DNA of 21,715 nucleotides from Candidatus Bathyarchaeota archaeon. Lineage in GTDB: Archaea > Thermoproteota > CALKCG01 > B24 > JAGTQN01. The translations under genes were made by a program, and so were the position numbers. Shown one piece after another: positions 7,446-14,782 of this stretch. Under the pieces are notes generated by a model. The model was given only the letters and a program-made list of their open reading frames with translations, was not told the DNA's origin and did no database searches. Numbering within the stretch: position 1 is the stretch's first letter; each line of letters opens with the position of its first letter. Location of the stretch: the NCBI GenBank assembly GCA_018396395.1, contig JAGTQN010000016.1, positions 180 through 21,894 of the forward strand, read 5' to 3'.

Positions 7446-7597
7446 GCTAATCCAAAGATTGTTCCGTGAAAAAGATCAAAAAACCGCAAGGAAACAAGAA
7501 AGGGGCGTTTTCTTAGAAGGTTTGGAGAGGAGCCTCGTCAGAAACAAAGGGTTGAAGAGCCCCGATCCTATAATAACGATGATAGGGGAAATCTGAG
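7446..7597. other. Short intergenic region upstream of the PAC-like gene
   Basis: About 150 bp without a gene. GGGGC near 7502 can pair with GCCCC near 7559, with a small GAGG-AGC-CTC hairpin inside. I see no tRNA and no convincing C/D-box RNA. Confidence 0.4.
7568..7576 (+). promoter_or_regulatory. TATA box for the PAC-like gene
   Basis: CTATAATAA is centred about 26 nt before the ATG at 7598, matching leaderless spacing as for the ThuA-like gene. Confidence 0.55.
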
Positions 7598-7960
7598 ATG
7601 GAATATTCAAATGTCTTAAAGGAATCCATAAAGGAAGGTTCCAAGGTCTATGGAAGCATTTTGCTCGAATTGGAAAACGCCCTCATAGTCCTCCTATACG
7701 AGGGAGAGAAGGCGAGGCTTGGAACCCTTGCCATTTCCATACCTGGTATCCAAGGGGGTTCAAGTTCATCCATCCTCCTTGGTGGGGAGAGTATCGTAAG
7801 TGCGAGGGTAATGGCTGAAAGAATTTCACAAAGGACGGGTAAGGTGGGCCTTCTCTCCATCTTCTCAAGAACGGATTTGGATAAAACGGGTGGGTTAAGG
7901 GCTTATTCAAGACTCCTCGAGGACCTCCTCGATAAAAAGGCCAAGGCTTCTGAAGGATAG
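7598..7960 (+). CDS. Small protein resembling proteasome assembly chaperones PAC3/PAC4
   Basis: A 120-aa soluble protein without signal peptide or membrane segment. Its layout is an N-terminal beta hairpin (ILLELENALIVLLYEGEKAR), a strand LGTLAISIP, a Ser/Gly-rich stretch GGSSSSILLGGES (53-65), a helix VSARVMAERISQRTGK, a strand VGLLSIFS, and a C-terminal charged helix. The order (strand, S/T-rich loop, LLG, helix with A-E-x-x-x-x-x-T-G-K, strand) matches PSMG3/PSMG4-type proteasome assembly chaperones, for which archaeal relatives are known. The similarity was judged by eye and is the weak point. No proteasome gene lies nearby to support the role. If wrong, it is a conserved-looking hypothetical. 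Confidence 0.5.
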   Translation: MEYSNVLKESIKEGSKVYGSILLELENALIVLLYEGEKARLGTLAISIPGIQGGSSSSILLGGESIVSARVMAERISQRTGKVGLLSIFSRTDLDKTGGLRAYSRLLEDLLDKKAKASEG

Positions 7961-8240
7961 ACGCCTTAAGCGCTGGGTCGTATTCGTATTGTTGCATCGC
8001 CTTACGTTATACGGTTCCCATCTATTCCATCGATTCCTTCGATGAAAAACAACCTTTTCAAGGATTCGCAACCATAGAAAAATATGAGATGGCATTAAGG
8101 GGACTTGAAAGAAATGAAAATAGCTTGAAAACTTCTAATATTCCCTATTAGGTAAGTATCCATACCTTATACGATAAGTTCAGTAAGCCTTTGAATTTCA
8201 AGGATAGGAAGCCAGAAAAGAAAGTGAATGGTGTAGGAGA
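7961..8240. other. Intergenic region before aspS
   Basis: 280 bp with no gene I can support. It holds a perfect 6-bp hairpin CATCGA-ttcct-TCGATG (8028-8044) and a TATA-like CTTATACG near 8166, about 70 nt before the aspS start, which would give a leader of roughly 45 nt. One plus frame is open from upstream to a stop at about 8148 but has no convincing start or family match. Confidence 0.4.
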
Positions 8241-9575
8241 TTGGCCAAGAAAGCTCCAAAATTGGATGAACTGGGCCCTTGGCGAAGGACCCATTATTCT
8301 ATCAGCATTTTGCCTGAAACCGATGGTAAGGAAGTTACTATCTTCGGTCTTGCGGCCAGCATAAGGCGGCAAGGAGGCATTATTTTCATTATACTTCAAG
8401 ACAAGGAGGGAATTGTCCAGATTACGCTACATAAGGACAAGGTTTCCAGCGAGCTTTGGGAGAAATGCGAGGTACTGAAGGAGCAAAGCTTCATCGGCGT
8501 GAGGGGCATCGTAAGGAAAATTGAGAAGGCGCCTAGGGGAGCAGAGATCCTTCCTTTAGAAATGAAGGTTCTCGCCCATCCTTTAAGGCAGCCTCCCTTC
8601 CAGATGCTAAAGCGTAAGGAGCCGAGCTTGGAGAAGCGCTTGGATATAAGGGCCGTAGACCTTAGACGCCCAAAGGTTCAAGCCATCTTCAGGATAAGGC
8701 ATACGGTTCTCCAGGCCTTCCGGGAGCTTCTATTGGAAAGGGGGTATATGGAGGTCGATACCCCGAAGATCATAGCCTCGGCAACGGAAGGGGGAGCAGC
8801 CCTTTTCCCGCTTCTATATTATGATAAAGAGGCATTTCTTGTTCAGAGTCCCCAGCTCTATAAGGAACAGCTCGCCTCAGCCTTTGAAAAGGTCTTTGAG
8901 ATAGCCCCAGCCTTCAGGGCGGAGCGCTTCAGGACCACAAGGCATCTTAGCGAGTTCCTTTCCTTCGATGTGGAGGAGGCCTTCGTTTCCTACGAGGATA
9001 TCATGCGCCTTCTCGAGGATCTAACCACTTATGCCATAGGAAAGGTTAAGGAAAGATGTGGTAAGGAGCTGGAAGTCCTTAAGGCGAAGCTTCCTCCTTT
9101 GGATAGACCCTTTGAAAGGATTACTTACGATGGGGCTTTAAAGCTCCTTAGGGACGATGGTATCGAAATACCCTGGGGCGAAGACTTTTCAACGGAAGCC
9201 CTTAAAGCCCTTGGAAACAGATACCAAGGATTCTATTTCATAACAGACTGGCCTACGGTTACTAAGGCTTTCTACATAAAGCCGAAGAACGAGGATCCTA
9301 AGATCAGCGAGTCCTTCGATTTTATGGGAGGCCCCATGGAAGTTGCCTCTGGAGGCTCTAGGATAAGCGATCGAAGGCTCCTCACGAAACGCCTTAGAGA
9401 GAAGGGGCTGAACCCAAGGTCCTTCGAGTACCATCTAAAGGTCTTCGACTATGGTATGCCACCCCATGCAGGCTTTGGAATGGGCTTCGATAGGTTCATC
9501 ATGTTCCTAACGGGTCAGGAGAACATCCGGGAGGTAGTCCTTTATCCAAGGGATCAGGTAAGGCTTATGCCTTGA
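8241..9575 (+). CDS. aspS: Archaeal-type aspartyl-tRNA synthetase
   Basis: Charges tRNA with aspartate. The 444-aa protein has an N-terminal OB-fold anticodon-binding domain (about 15-115; RTHYS, then GIVQIT) and a class II catalytic domain: GYMEVDTPKI (motif 1), ATEGGAALFP, QSPQLYKEQ, FRAERFRTTRHL (motif 2, 225-236) and GFGMGFDR (motif 3, R418). It lacks the large insertion of bacterial AspRS. The TTG at 8241 is preceded by AGGAG only 2 nt away; a TTG 21 nt downstream is an alternative. It heads an operon with gatC, gatA and gatB, which suggests a non-discriminating enzyme also forming Asp-tRNA(Asn). Against this, P98 aligns by eye with a position where Pro has been linked to discrimination. 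Confidence 0.95.
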   Translation: MAKKAPKLDELGPWRRTHYSISILPETDGKEVTIFGLAASIRRQGGIIFIILQDKEGIVQITLHKDKVSSELWEKCEVLKEQSFIGVRGIVRKIEKAPRGAEILPLEMKVLAHPLRQPPFQMLKRKEPSLEKRLDIRAVDLRRPKVQAIFRIRHTVLQAFRELLLERGYMEVDTPKIIASATEGGAALFPLLYYDKEAFLVQSPQLYKEQLASAFEKVFEIAPAFRAERFRTTRHLSEFLSFDVEEAFVSYEDIMRLLEDLTTYAIGKVKERCGKELEVLKAKLPPLDRPFERITYDGALKLLRDDGIEIPWGEDFSTEALKALGNRYQGFYFITDWPTVTKAFYIKPKNEDPKISESFDFMGGPMEVASGGSRISDRRLLTKRLREKGLNPRSFEYHLKVFDYGMPPHAGFGMGFDRFIMFLTGQENIREVVLYPRDQVRLMP

Positions 9576-9596
9576 GTCCTGGACGGGTAGCGCCCT

Positions 9597-9938
9597 ATGC
9601 CTAAGGAAAGGAAGCTGAGCCGAAGGGAATTCCCCGATTCGAAGAAGGAAGGGGATTCTAGGATCGGAAAGGAGGAAGTCAAGCACCTAGCATGGCTGGC
9701 TAGGATGAAGCTTTCCAATAAGGAAATCGATGCCTTTTCCCAACAGCTGAGCCAGATCCTCCAATATTTCCGTAAGATCGATGAAGTCGATACGGAGGGC
9801 ATAGAGCCCACATACCATGTCCTTGATCTAACAAATGTCTTTCGGAAGGATGAGCCTAGGACCTTCCCGGCGGAGGAGGTCTTGAGGAACGTTCCTGAGA
9901 AGAAGGGTAGGTATGTGAAGGCTCCAAGGATGGGCTAG
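9597..9938 (+). CDS. gatC: Asp/Glu-tRNA amidotransferase subunit C
   Basis: GatC wraps around GatA and GatB and stabilises the amidotransferase. Core motifs are KEEVKHLAWLARMKLSNKEI, LSQILQYFRKIDEVDTEGIEP and VFRKDEPR; the C-terminus KKGRYVKAPRMG is typical. The 113-aa frame has about 22 extra N-terminal residues, rich in charge, ahead of the usual start of the family; no in-frame ATG, GTG or TTG sits closer to the core, so the ATG at 9597 is kept. It lies 21 nt after aspS and 18 nt before gatA. Confidence 0.93.
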   Translation: MPKERKLSRREFPDSKKEGDSRIGKEEVKHLAWLARMKLSNKEIDAFSQQLSQILQYFRKIDEVDTEGIEPTYHVLDLTNVFRKDEPRTFPAEEVLRNVPEKKGRYVKAPRMG

Positions 9939-9956
9939 TGGGAGGCTTAGCATAGT

Positions 9957-11450
9957 TTGGACAGCTTCCATTCTTATTATCCCCTTCCTTCCCGCCTTTC
10001 CGTCTCCGATTTATGCGATGCCATCAGGAGGGGCTCCATAAAGGCCGAGGATTATATGGCTTCCACCTTAGATCGAATCAGAAGGGTTGAGGAAAAGGTT
10101 CATGCCTTCATCACTATCGTAGAAGAATCGACGCTCTTAGAAAGGGCGAGGGAAATCGATAGAAGAGTGAGGGATGGAAAGGGCTTCCTAGGGGCCCTTG
10201 CGGGAATTCCCATAGCCGTAAAGGACCTTATCTGCACCAAGGGGCTTAGGACAACCTGCGGTTCGAGGATCTTGGAGGGCTACATCCCCACCTACAATGC
10301 TACGGTTATAGAGCGCCTAGAGGAACAGGGGGCCATCATTCTTGGAAAAACGAATATGGATGAGTTTGCCATGGGCTCCTCCACGGAATTCAGCTACTTT
10401 GGACCTACAAGGAATCCTTGGGATCTTTCCAGAGTCCCAGGGGGCTCCTCAGGAGGAAGTGCGGCGGCAGTGGCCGCCTTGGAGGCTCCCATGGCCTTAG
10501 GATCTGATACGGGGGGAAGCATTCGATGCCCAGCCAGCTTCTGTTCGGTTGTCGGTCTTAAGCCAACCTATGGCTTGGTAAGCCGCTTTGGGCTTATAGC
10601 CTACGCCAACAGCCTTGAGCAGATTGGCCCTATGACTAGAACCGTCGAGGACTGCGCCCTTCTCTTCAGCCATATGGTCGGTCGCGATCCCTTGGATAGC
10701 ACTTCCGTCGAGCCACCAAAAACCGTATTCTTCTCAAAGAAGGATGATGCCATGGACCTGGTGGGATTGAAGGTCGGCATTCCAAAGGAGTTCTTCGGTG
10801 AGGGAATCCAGGAATCCGTCGCGAAGACTGTTAGAAAGGCATTAGAGAAGCTTGAATCCCTCGGAGCCCAATGCGAGGAAACGACCATACCAAGCATCCA
10901 ATATGCCCTCCCAGCGTACTATATCATAGCCATGTCCGAGGCAAGCTCAAACCTTGCTAGATACGATGGGCTCAGGTATGGGCTAAGGGTTCCAGATCGA
11001 GGCTATGGATGGAATACCATCTTCGCTGAGAATAGGCGCTTGGGCTTTGGCCCGGAAGTAAAGCGAAGGATAATCCTAGGGACCTATGCCCTTTCAGCTG
11101 GCTACTTTGACAAGTACTACTTGAAGGCTCAGAAGATAAGAACGATCCTTCGCATGGAGTTTCAAAGGGCCTTTAAACGATTCGATGTCCTTGCTGGTCC
11201 CTCGATGCCCATCCTTCCCTTCAAGATCGGTGAGAAGGTGGGCAATCCCTTGGAGATGTACATGTGTGATGTCGATACTGTTCCGGCGAACCTTACGGGG
11301 CTTCCCGCCCTATCCCTACCATGTGGCTTCAGGAATGGCTTGCCCGTAGGGATCCAGTTCATGGCTCAGGCCTTTCAGGAGGGGCTCATCTTCAGGGTTG
11401 CCTACGCCCTTGAGAAAAGTCTCGACTTAAGGGAGGAGCCGAGGCTTTAG
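9957..11450 (+). CDS. gatA: Asp/Glu-tRNA amidotransferase subunit A
   Basis: Amidase subunit that releases ammonia from glutamine or asparagine for transamidation of mischarged tRNA. The 497-aa protein carries the amidase-signature Ser-cisSer-Lys triad: K89 in GIPIAVKDLI, S164 in PGGSSGGSAA and S188 in GSDTGGSIR. Further signatures are CPASFCSVVGLKPTYG and, near the C-terminus, NLTGLPALSLPCG and PVGIQFMAQAF. The TTG start at 9957 has a GGAGG 11 nt upstream. In archaea GatCAB typically makes Asn-tRNA(Asn), since Gln-tRNA is made by GatDE. Confidence 0.96.
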   Translation: MDSFHSYYPLPSRLSVSDLCDAIRRGSIKAEDYMASTLDRIRRVEEKVHAFITIVEESTLLERAREIDRRVRDGKGFLGALAGIPIAVKDLICTKGLRTTCGSRILEGYIPTYNATVIERLEEQGAIILGKTNMDEFAMGSSTEFSYFGPTRNPWDLSRVPGGSSGGSAAAVAALEAPMALGSDTGGSIRCPASFCSVVGLKPTYGLVSRFGLIAYANSLEQIGPMTRTVEDCALLFSHMVGRDPLDSTSVEPPKTVFFSKKDDAMDLVGLKVGIPKEFFGEGIQESVAKTVRKALEKLESLGAQCEETTIPSIQYALPAYYIIAMSEASSNLARYDGLRYGLRVPDRGYGWNTIFAENRRLGFGPEVKRRIILGTYALSAGYFDKYYLKAQKIRTILRMEFQRAFKRFDVLAGPSMPILPFKIGEKVGNPLEMYMCDVDTVPANLTGLPALSLPCGFRNGLPVGIQFMAQAFQEGLIFRVAYALEKSLDLREEPRL

Positions 11451-11475
11451 CTTTGCTTTAGACTTTAGATAAGGT
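11449..11475. repeat. CTTTAG-type low-complexity run after gatA
   Basis: Right at the gatA stop the sequence becomes CTTTAG-CTTTG-CTTTAGA-CTTTAGA, a degenerate repeat of about 6 nt. Similar runs follow gatB and the nnr gene. Confidence 0.5.
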
Positions 11476-11528
11476 TTGTTTAGTACCATATCATTCTCAT
11501 TTTGGATGGTGAAGGTTAGGCTAAGGCG

Positions 11529-13055
11529 ATGGCTATGGCGATGGCAAAGGCAAAGAAAAAGGAAAGGATGACAAGGGTAATGAGAAGGGATGAAGAAAAA
11601 GGAAAGGATGGGGAACCCGAGGTAATAATCGGGCTTGAGGTCCATGTGCAGCTCACGAACCTCAAGACAAAGCTCTTCTGCTCCTGCTCAACAGACTATC
11701 GGGGGGCAGAGCCGAACACCCATGTATGCCCCATATGCATGGGGGAGCCCGGAACCCTACCCGTTGTGAACGAGGGAGCCATAGAGGATGCCATCATGGT
11801 CGCCTTGGCATTGGGCTCCAGCATATCGAGACGAACCCTGTTCTCCAGGAAGAACTACTTTTACCCCGACATGCCGAAGAACTTCCAGATATCCCAATAC
11901 GATAAAGCTGGAGGTGTCCCCTTCGCCACAGGGGGCTCCGTTTCCATAGGTGGCGGAAAGAAGGTCAGAATCCGTAGGATCCAGATCGAGGAGGATCCAG
12001 GAAGGCTCGTCTATGAAGGGACGATAGATTCTTCTCCTTACATCCTCGTGGATTACAATCGGGCCGGGCTACCCCTTATAGAGATCGTGACGGAGCCGGA
12101 CATGGAATCCCCTAAGGAGGCGAGGATGTTCCTCCAGAATCTTCGTTCCATCCTGGAGCATCTAGGGGTTTTTGACGAAAGCCTGCAGGGAGCCATGCGT
12201 TGCGATGCAAACATTTCCATCAAAGGGGGAAAGAGGGTCGAGATCAAGAATATATCCTCCTTCAAGGATGTAGAACGAGCCTTGAGCTTCGAGATAACGA
12301 GGCAGAAGGGCCTTCTTTCCCGAGGCCTGAGGGTTGGAATGGAAACGAGGCATTGGGATGACCTCAGAAGGATAACTGTTTCCCTGAGGGTCAAGGAAGA
12401 GGAGCAGGACTATAGGTATTTCCCCGAGCCCGATCTTGTTCCCATAACAATTTCTGAGGGCCTCATCGCCAAGGTTAAGGCCTGCATGCCCATCCTTCCC
12501 TCCGAAAGGAAGAGGCTTTTCATAGATAAATATGGAATTCCCCCACAGACGGCCGAAGTCCTCGTAGGTAGCAAAGCCTTGGCAGATTTCTTCGAAGAAT
12601 GCATCAAGCTTAAGGCCGATCCCCTCCCCCTCGCCAACTGGCTTACAGGGGACTTGAAAGCCCTCCTCAATGAGATGGAGATCGAAATATGGGAATCCAA
12701 GGTAACGCCAGCCCATATGGCTGAACTTGTTTCCCTAGTAAAGGATGGCATCCTAAGTGGAAAGATGGCGAAGGAGGTCCTGAAGGAGGTTGTCGCCACT
12801 GGAAGGATGCCTAGGAAAATCGTGGAAGAAAAGGGCCTTAGGGCCATAGCATCGATGGAAAGCCTCAAGGAAATTGTGGAAAGGGTCTTCTCGGAAAACC
12901 CTGAGGCGGTGAAGGATGCCCTAAGGCAGGAAAAGGCGGTCCACTTTCTCATAGGACAAGTCATGAAGGCAACGAAGGGGTCGGCCGATCCTTTAATGGC
13001 GAATGAAGCCGTTAGGAGGAGGTTGCAGGAAATAGCCTCCTCGGTCTCAGCCTAA
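11529..13055 (+). CDS. gatB: Asp/Glu-tRNA amidotransferase subunit B
   Basis: Kinase/transamidase subunit that activates the mischarged tRNA and adds ammonia. Core motifs begin with VIIGLEVHVQL; a Zn site is formed by CSC...CPIC (C51, C53, C67, C70). Others are NYFYPDMPKNFQISQYD, IQIEEDPGRLVYEG, VDYNRAGLPLIEIVTEPD and DYRYFPEPDL. The C-terminal helical and YqeY-like tail (about 360-508) is complete. The start is uncertain: ATG 11529 gives a repeat-encoded MAMAMAKAKKK tail, while ATG 11568 or 11580, after GGAAAGG, would leave 16 or 12 residues before the conserved core. The gap after gatA is 78 nt, so it may be co-transcribed. A convergent gene follows. Confidence 0.95.
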   Translation: MAMAMAKAKKKERMTRVMRRDEEKGKDGEPEVIIGLEVHVQLTNLKTKLFCSCSTDYRGAEPNTHVCPICMGEPGTLPVVNEGAIEDAIMVALALGSSISRRTLFSRKNYFYPDMPKNFQISQYDKAGGVPFATGGSVSIGGGKKVRIRRIQIEEDPGRLVYEGTIDSSPYILVDYNRAGLPLIEIVTEPDMESPKEARMFLQNLRSILEHLGVFDESLQGAMRCDANISIKGGKRVEIKNISSFKDVERALSFEITRQKGLLSRGLRVGMETRHWDDLRRITVSLRVKEEEQDYRYFPEPDLVPITISEGLIAKVKACMPILPSERKRLFIDKYGIPPQTAEVLVGSKALADFFEECIKLKADPLPLANWLTGDLKALLNEMEIEIWESKVTPAHMAELVSLVKDGILSGKMAKEVLKEVVATGRMPRKIVEEKGLRAIASMESLKEIVERVFSENPEAVKDALRQEKAVHFLIGQVMKATKGSADPLMANEAVRRRLQEIASSVSA

Positions 13056-13203
13056 GCATAAGTCTAAAACTAAGCTAAGACTAAAACCCAATCCAACCTC
13101 TTCTAGCTTCGATATCGGCCTCAGGCTTAAACTGGAGCCTTTGGCATCAACCTTAGCTCCAATCGCAACCTTGCACTCTTCTTTCAACTTTTAGCTTCCA
13201 ATT
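13056..13203. repeat. Degenerate hexamer-like repeats between convergent genes
   Basis: Immediately after the gatB stop come near-copies of CTAAGA/CTAAAA, then variants of CAACCTT, AGCTCC and AGCTTCCAA up to about 13200. No frame or RNA gene is evident. The run lies between the 3' ends of gatB and the minus-strand membrane-protein gene. Confidence 0.5.
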
Positions 13204-13602
13204 TCATCCGAAGATACTTCTCTTGGAAAGAATATAAAAGGAAAATATAGCTGTCGCTACAATGAAGGCAAAAACCATCATAAGAAGGGCTGTAGTTATG
13301 GGTGTCAATGAAAATTGGAAGAAGAGAAAGAGTGCCCTCAAAAGGGACAATCCGAAGGCTATATAGAGTATGAGGACGAAAAGACCTAGGAGGAAGCCCC
13401 ATCTCTTCCTCATAAGAAGCCCTGCGGTTGCGAAGAGGGCCGCTACACCTAGTATGGTAACATGGATAGCGGGAGGCGGAAGAAGGGATAGAACGATCAT
13501 CGCTAAGCTGGAAGCCACGAGAAAGGCTGAAGCCCCGTAGATGCCCCTAGGTAAACGACCTCGGAGAACCCCTTCTCCCTTCAAGGTTTCCTTTTCTCCC
13601 AT
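13204..13602 (-). CDS. Small integral membrane protein, four predicted helices
   Basis: I do not recognise the family. The 132-aa product begins with a charged, Gly-rich cytoplasmic-looking segment (1-18) followed by four hydrophobic helices at about 20-41, 45-64, 68-93 and 101-126, with RKR at 65-67 between the second and third and a basic C-terminal end (SKRSIFG). Length and composition are those of small archaeal membrane proteins often annotated as hypothetical. The gene lies about 100 bp downstream of spt4 on the same strand; that gap shows no clear TATA box, so it may be read from the rpo7 promoter. No function can be assigned. Confidence 0.65.
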   Translation of the reverse strand: MGEKETLKGEGVLRGRLPRGIYGASAFLVASSLAMIVLSLLPPPAIHVTILGVAALFATAGLLMRKRWGFLLGLFVLILYIAFGLSLLRALFLFFQFSLTPITTALLMMVFAFIVATAIFSFYILSKRSIFG

Positions 13603-13704
13603 TCATACCAGCCCAGGACCTTACGTCTAGCTCTAACTCTATTTCCTTAACTTAATAGCTCCTTCTCCTTTCCATCGTATTCTTTTTATTTTTTCGTTAG
13701 GATT

Positions 13705-13908
13705 TTATCGTCCAACCTTTATGGCGTAGGCTCCTTCTTTTTTTATTCCAGCCTTCCTTCCAACCTCTGAGTTTGCGGAATCGAGGACTATGAGGAGCCC
13801 ACTCCAGTTTTCCGAGAGGGTGAGGGTTTTACAGTTGGGGCATATCGGCCGCTTGGTTTTGGGAATATTGAAAATTTCCTTGCAGTTACTGCATGCCATT
13901 TCCGTCAT
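13705..13908 (-). CDS. spt4: Transcription elongation factor Spt4 (RpoE'')
   Basis: Spt4 binds Spt5 at the clamp of archaeal RNA polymerase and supports processive elongation. The 67-aa protein has a zinc finger with C6/C9 (ACSNC) and C23/C26 (CPNC), then the conserved ENWSGLLIVLDSANSEVGRKAGI and a C-terminal GAYAIKVGR, all typical. Its ATG overlaps the TGA of rpo7 by 4 nt, the usual archaeal arrangement, so translation is coupled. Confidence 0.95.
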   Translation of the reverse strand: MTEMACSNCKEIFNIPKTKRPICPNCKTLTLSENWSGLLIVLDSANSEVGRKAGIKKEGAYAIKVGR

Positions 13909-14504
13909 TTCGCCGCCTCCTGAGCCTGGGCCTTAGCTTCGGCACCCCTTACCTTCATAATGTCTTCATTGATCCATTCCAACTTGCCTAGGAAGGGTTG
14001 GCGGGCTGTAGCCCCTATCTTCCCCGTTCCTCCACCGGACAGACTCACGGCAGCTATTCGAACCCTCATGATGTCGCCCTTTCTTAATAGGCGATGCGTC
14101 TGCTTCCCTAGGAGGGCTCCTTGTTTCTCATCGTAGGTTACATAGTCGTCGAGGATCTGAGAAACGTGGAGAAGGGCATCCACAGGACCTATCCTCACGA
14201 AGACCCCGAAGTCCTGAACTTCTACGACCTCGCCCTCGACAACCTCTTGAAGGATCGGATAAAAGGTAAGGAGCGTAAAGGTAGCCCTATGGTAGGTTGC
14301 TCCATCTCCAGCAACGATCCTACCTATGGGATCTACGTCCACATCTATCACTTTCAGTACATAGCCAAGTTCCTCATCCATAATTCCCTCGTATCTGTGC
14401 TTCAGCTGTTCCTCCGCTGCCTTGGCTAAATCCAATCCGAACTTCTCCGGTGGAATCCTTATTGTATCCTCAAGGCGTATGGTCCTGAACACCTGGAAGG
14501 TCAC
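13905..14504 (-). CDS. rpo7: DNA-directed RNA polymerase subunit Rpo7 (RpoE')
   Basis: Stalk subunit of archaeal RNA polymerase, forming a dimer with Rpo4. The N-terminal RNP-like domain covers about 1-82 (FRTIRLEDTIRIPPEKFG, GDGATYHRATFTLLTF) and the S1 RNA-binding domain about 83-153 (GEVVEVQDFGVFVRIGPVDALLHVSQI). A conserved tail segment reads IGATARQPFLGKLEWI. The final 15 residues are an Ala/Lys/Gln-rich extension. The GTG start at 14504 is preceded closely by TAGGAGA. A TATA element 60 nt further upstream implies a leader of about 35-40 nt. Confidence 0.95.
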   Translation of the reverse strand: MTFQVFRTIRLEDTIRIPPEKFGLDLAKAAEEQLKHRYEGIMDEELGYVLKVIDVDVDPIGRIVAGDGATYHRATFTLLTFYPILQEVVEGEVVEVQDFGVFVRIGPVDALLHVSQILDDYVTYDEKQGALLGKQTHRLLRKGDIMRVRIAAVSLSGGGTGKIGATARQPFLGKLEWINEDIMKVRGAEAKAQAQEAAK

Positions 14505-14782
14505 TCTCCTAGGGTCTCCCTATCCATAGATGCTAATTTGGATTTCCTAAGGGAAAAAGGTACTCTTTAAATTTTCCCTTTAGAACCAGTAGTTTCGAAG
14601 GAGCTAGACGAAGATGGGCTAAAATTCCGAACATATCCCGCCATTTTCTTTTTGGAAGGATCTATTCGGGATTTTCGAGGCGCGGGTATGACATGGACTA
14701 ATTAAATAATAGGTGCTTTAACGATTTATACCTAAGAAAGTTTAATTAGATTTTATTTGATCCGAGTCGATTCGATTGTTAG
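14505..14782. other. Divergent promoter region between rpo7 and the M42 peptidase gene
   Basis: 278 bp with no gene. For rpo7 the minus strand has TTTAAA at 14566-14571 behind an A-rich BRE-like stretch. For the peptidase, GATTTATACC (14723-14732) and TTTATTTG (14752-14759) are candidate TATA elements; the second would fit a leaderless start at GTG 14783. Confidence 0.5.
14566..14571 (-). promoter_or_regulatory. TATA box for rpo7-spt4
   Basis: GGAAAATTTAAAG on the minus strand, centred about 64 nt before the rpo7 GTG. It is the best TATA candidate in this gap for the operon. Confidence 0.45.

Noticed and set aside
7576..7596. GATGATA...CTGA as a C/D-box guide RNA
   Set aside because: Only about 8 nt separate the boxes, too little for a guide, and the bases lie in the start region of the PAC-like gene.
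12162..12964. Two 184-codon minus-strand frames opposite gatB
   Set aside because: Antisense to conserved gatB sequence; products are not protein-like.
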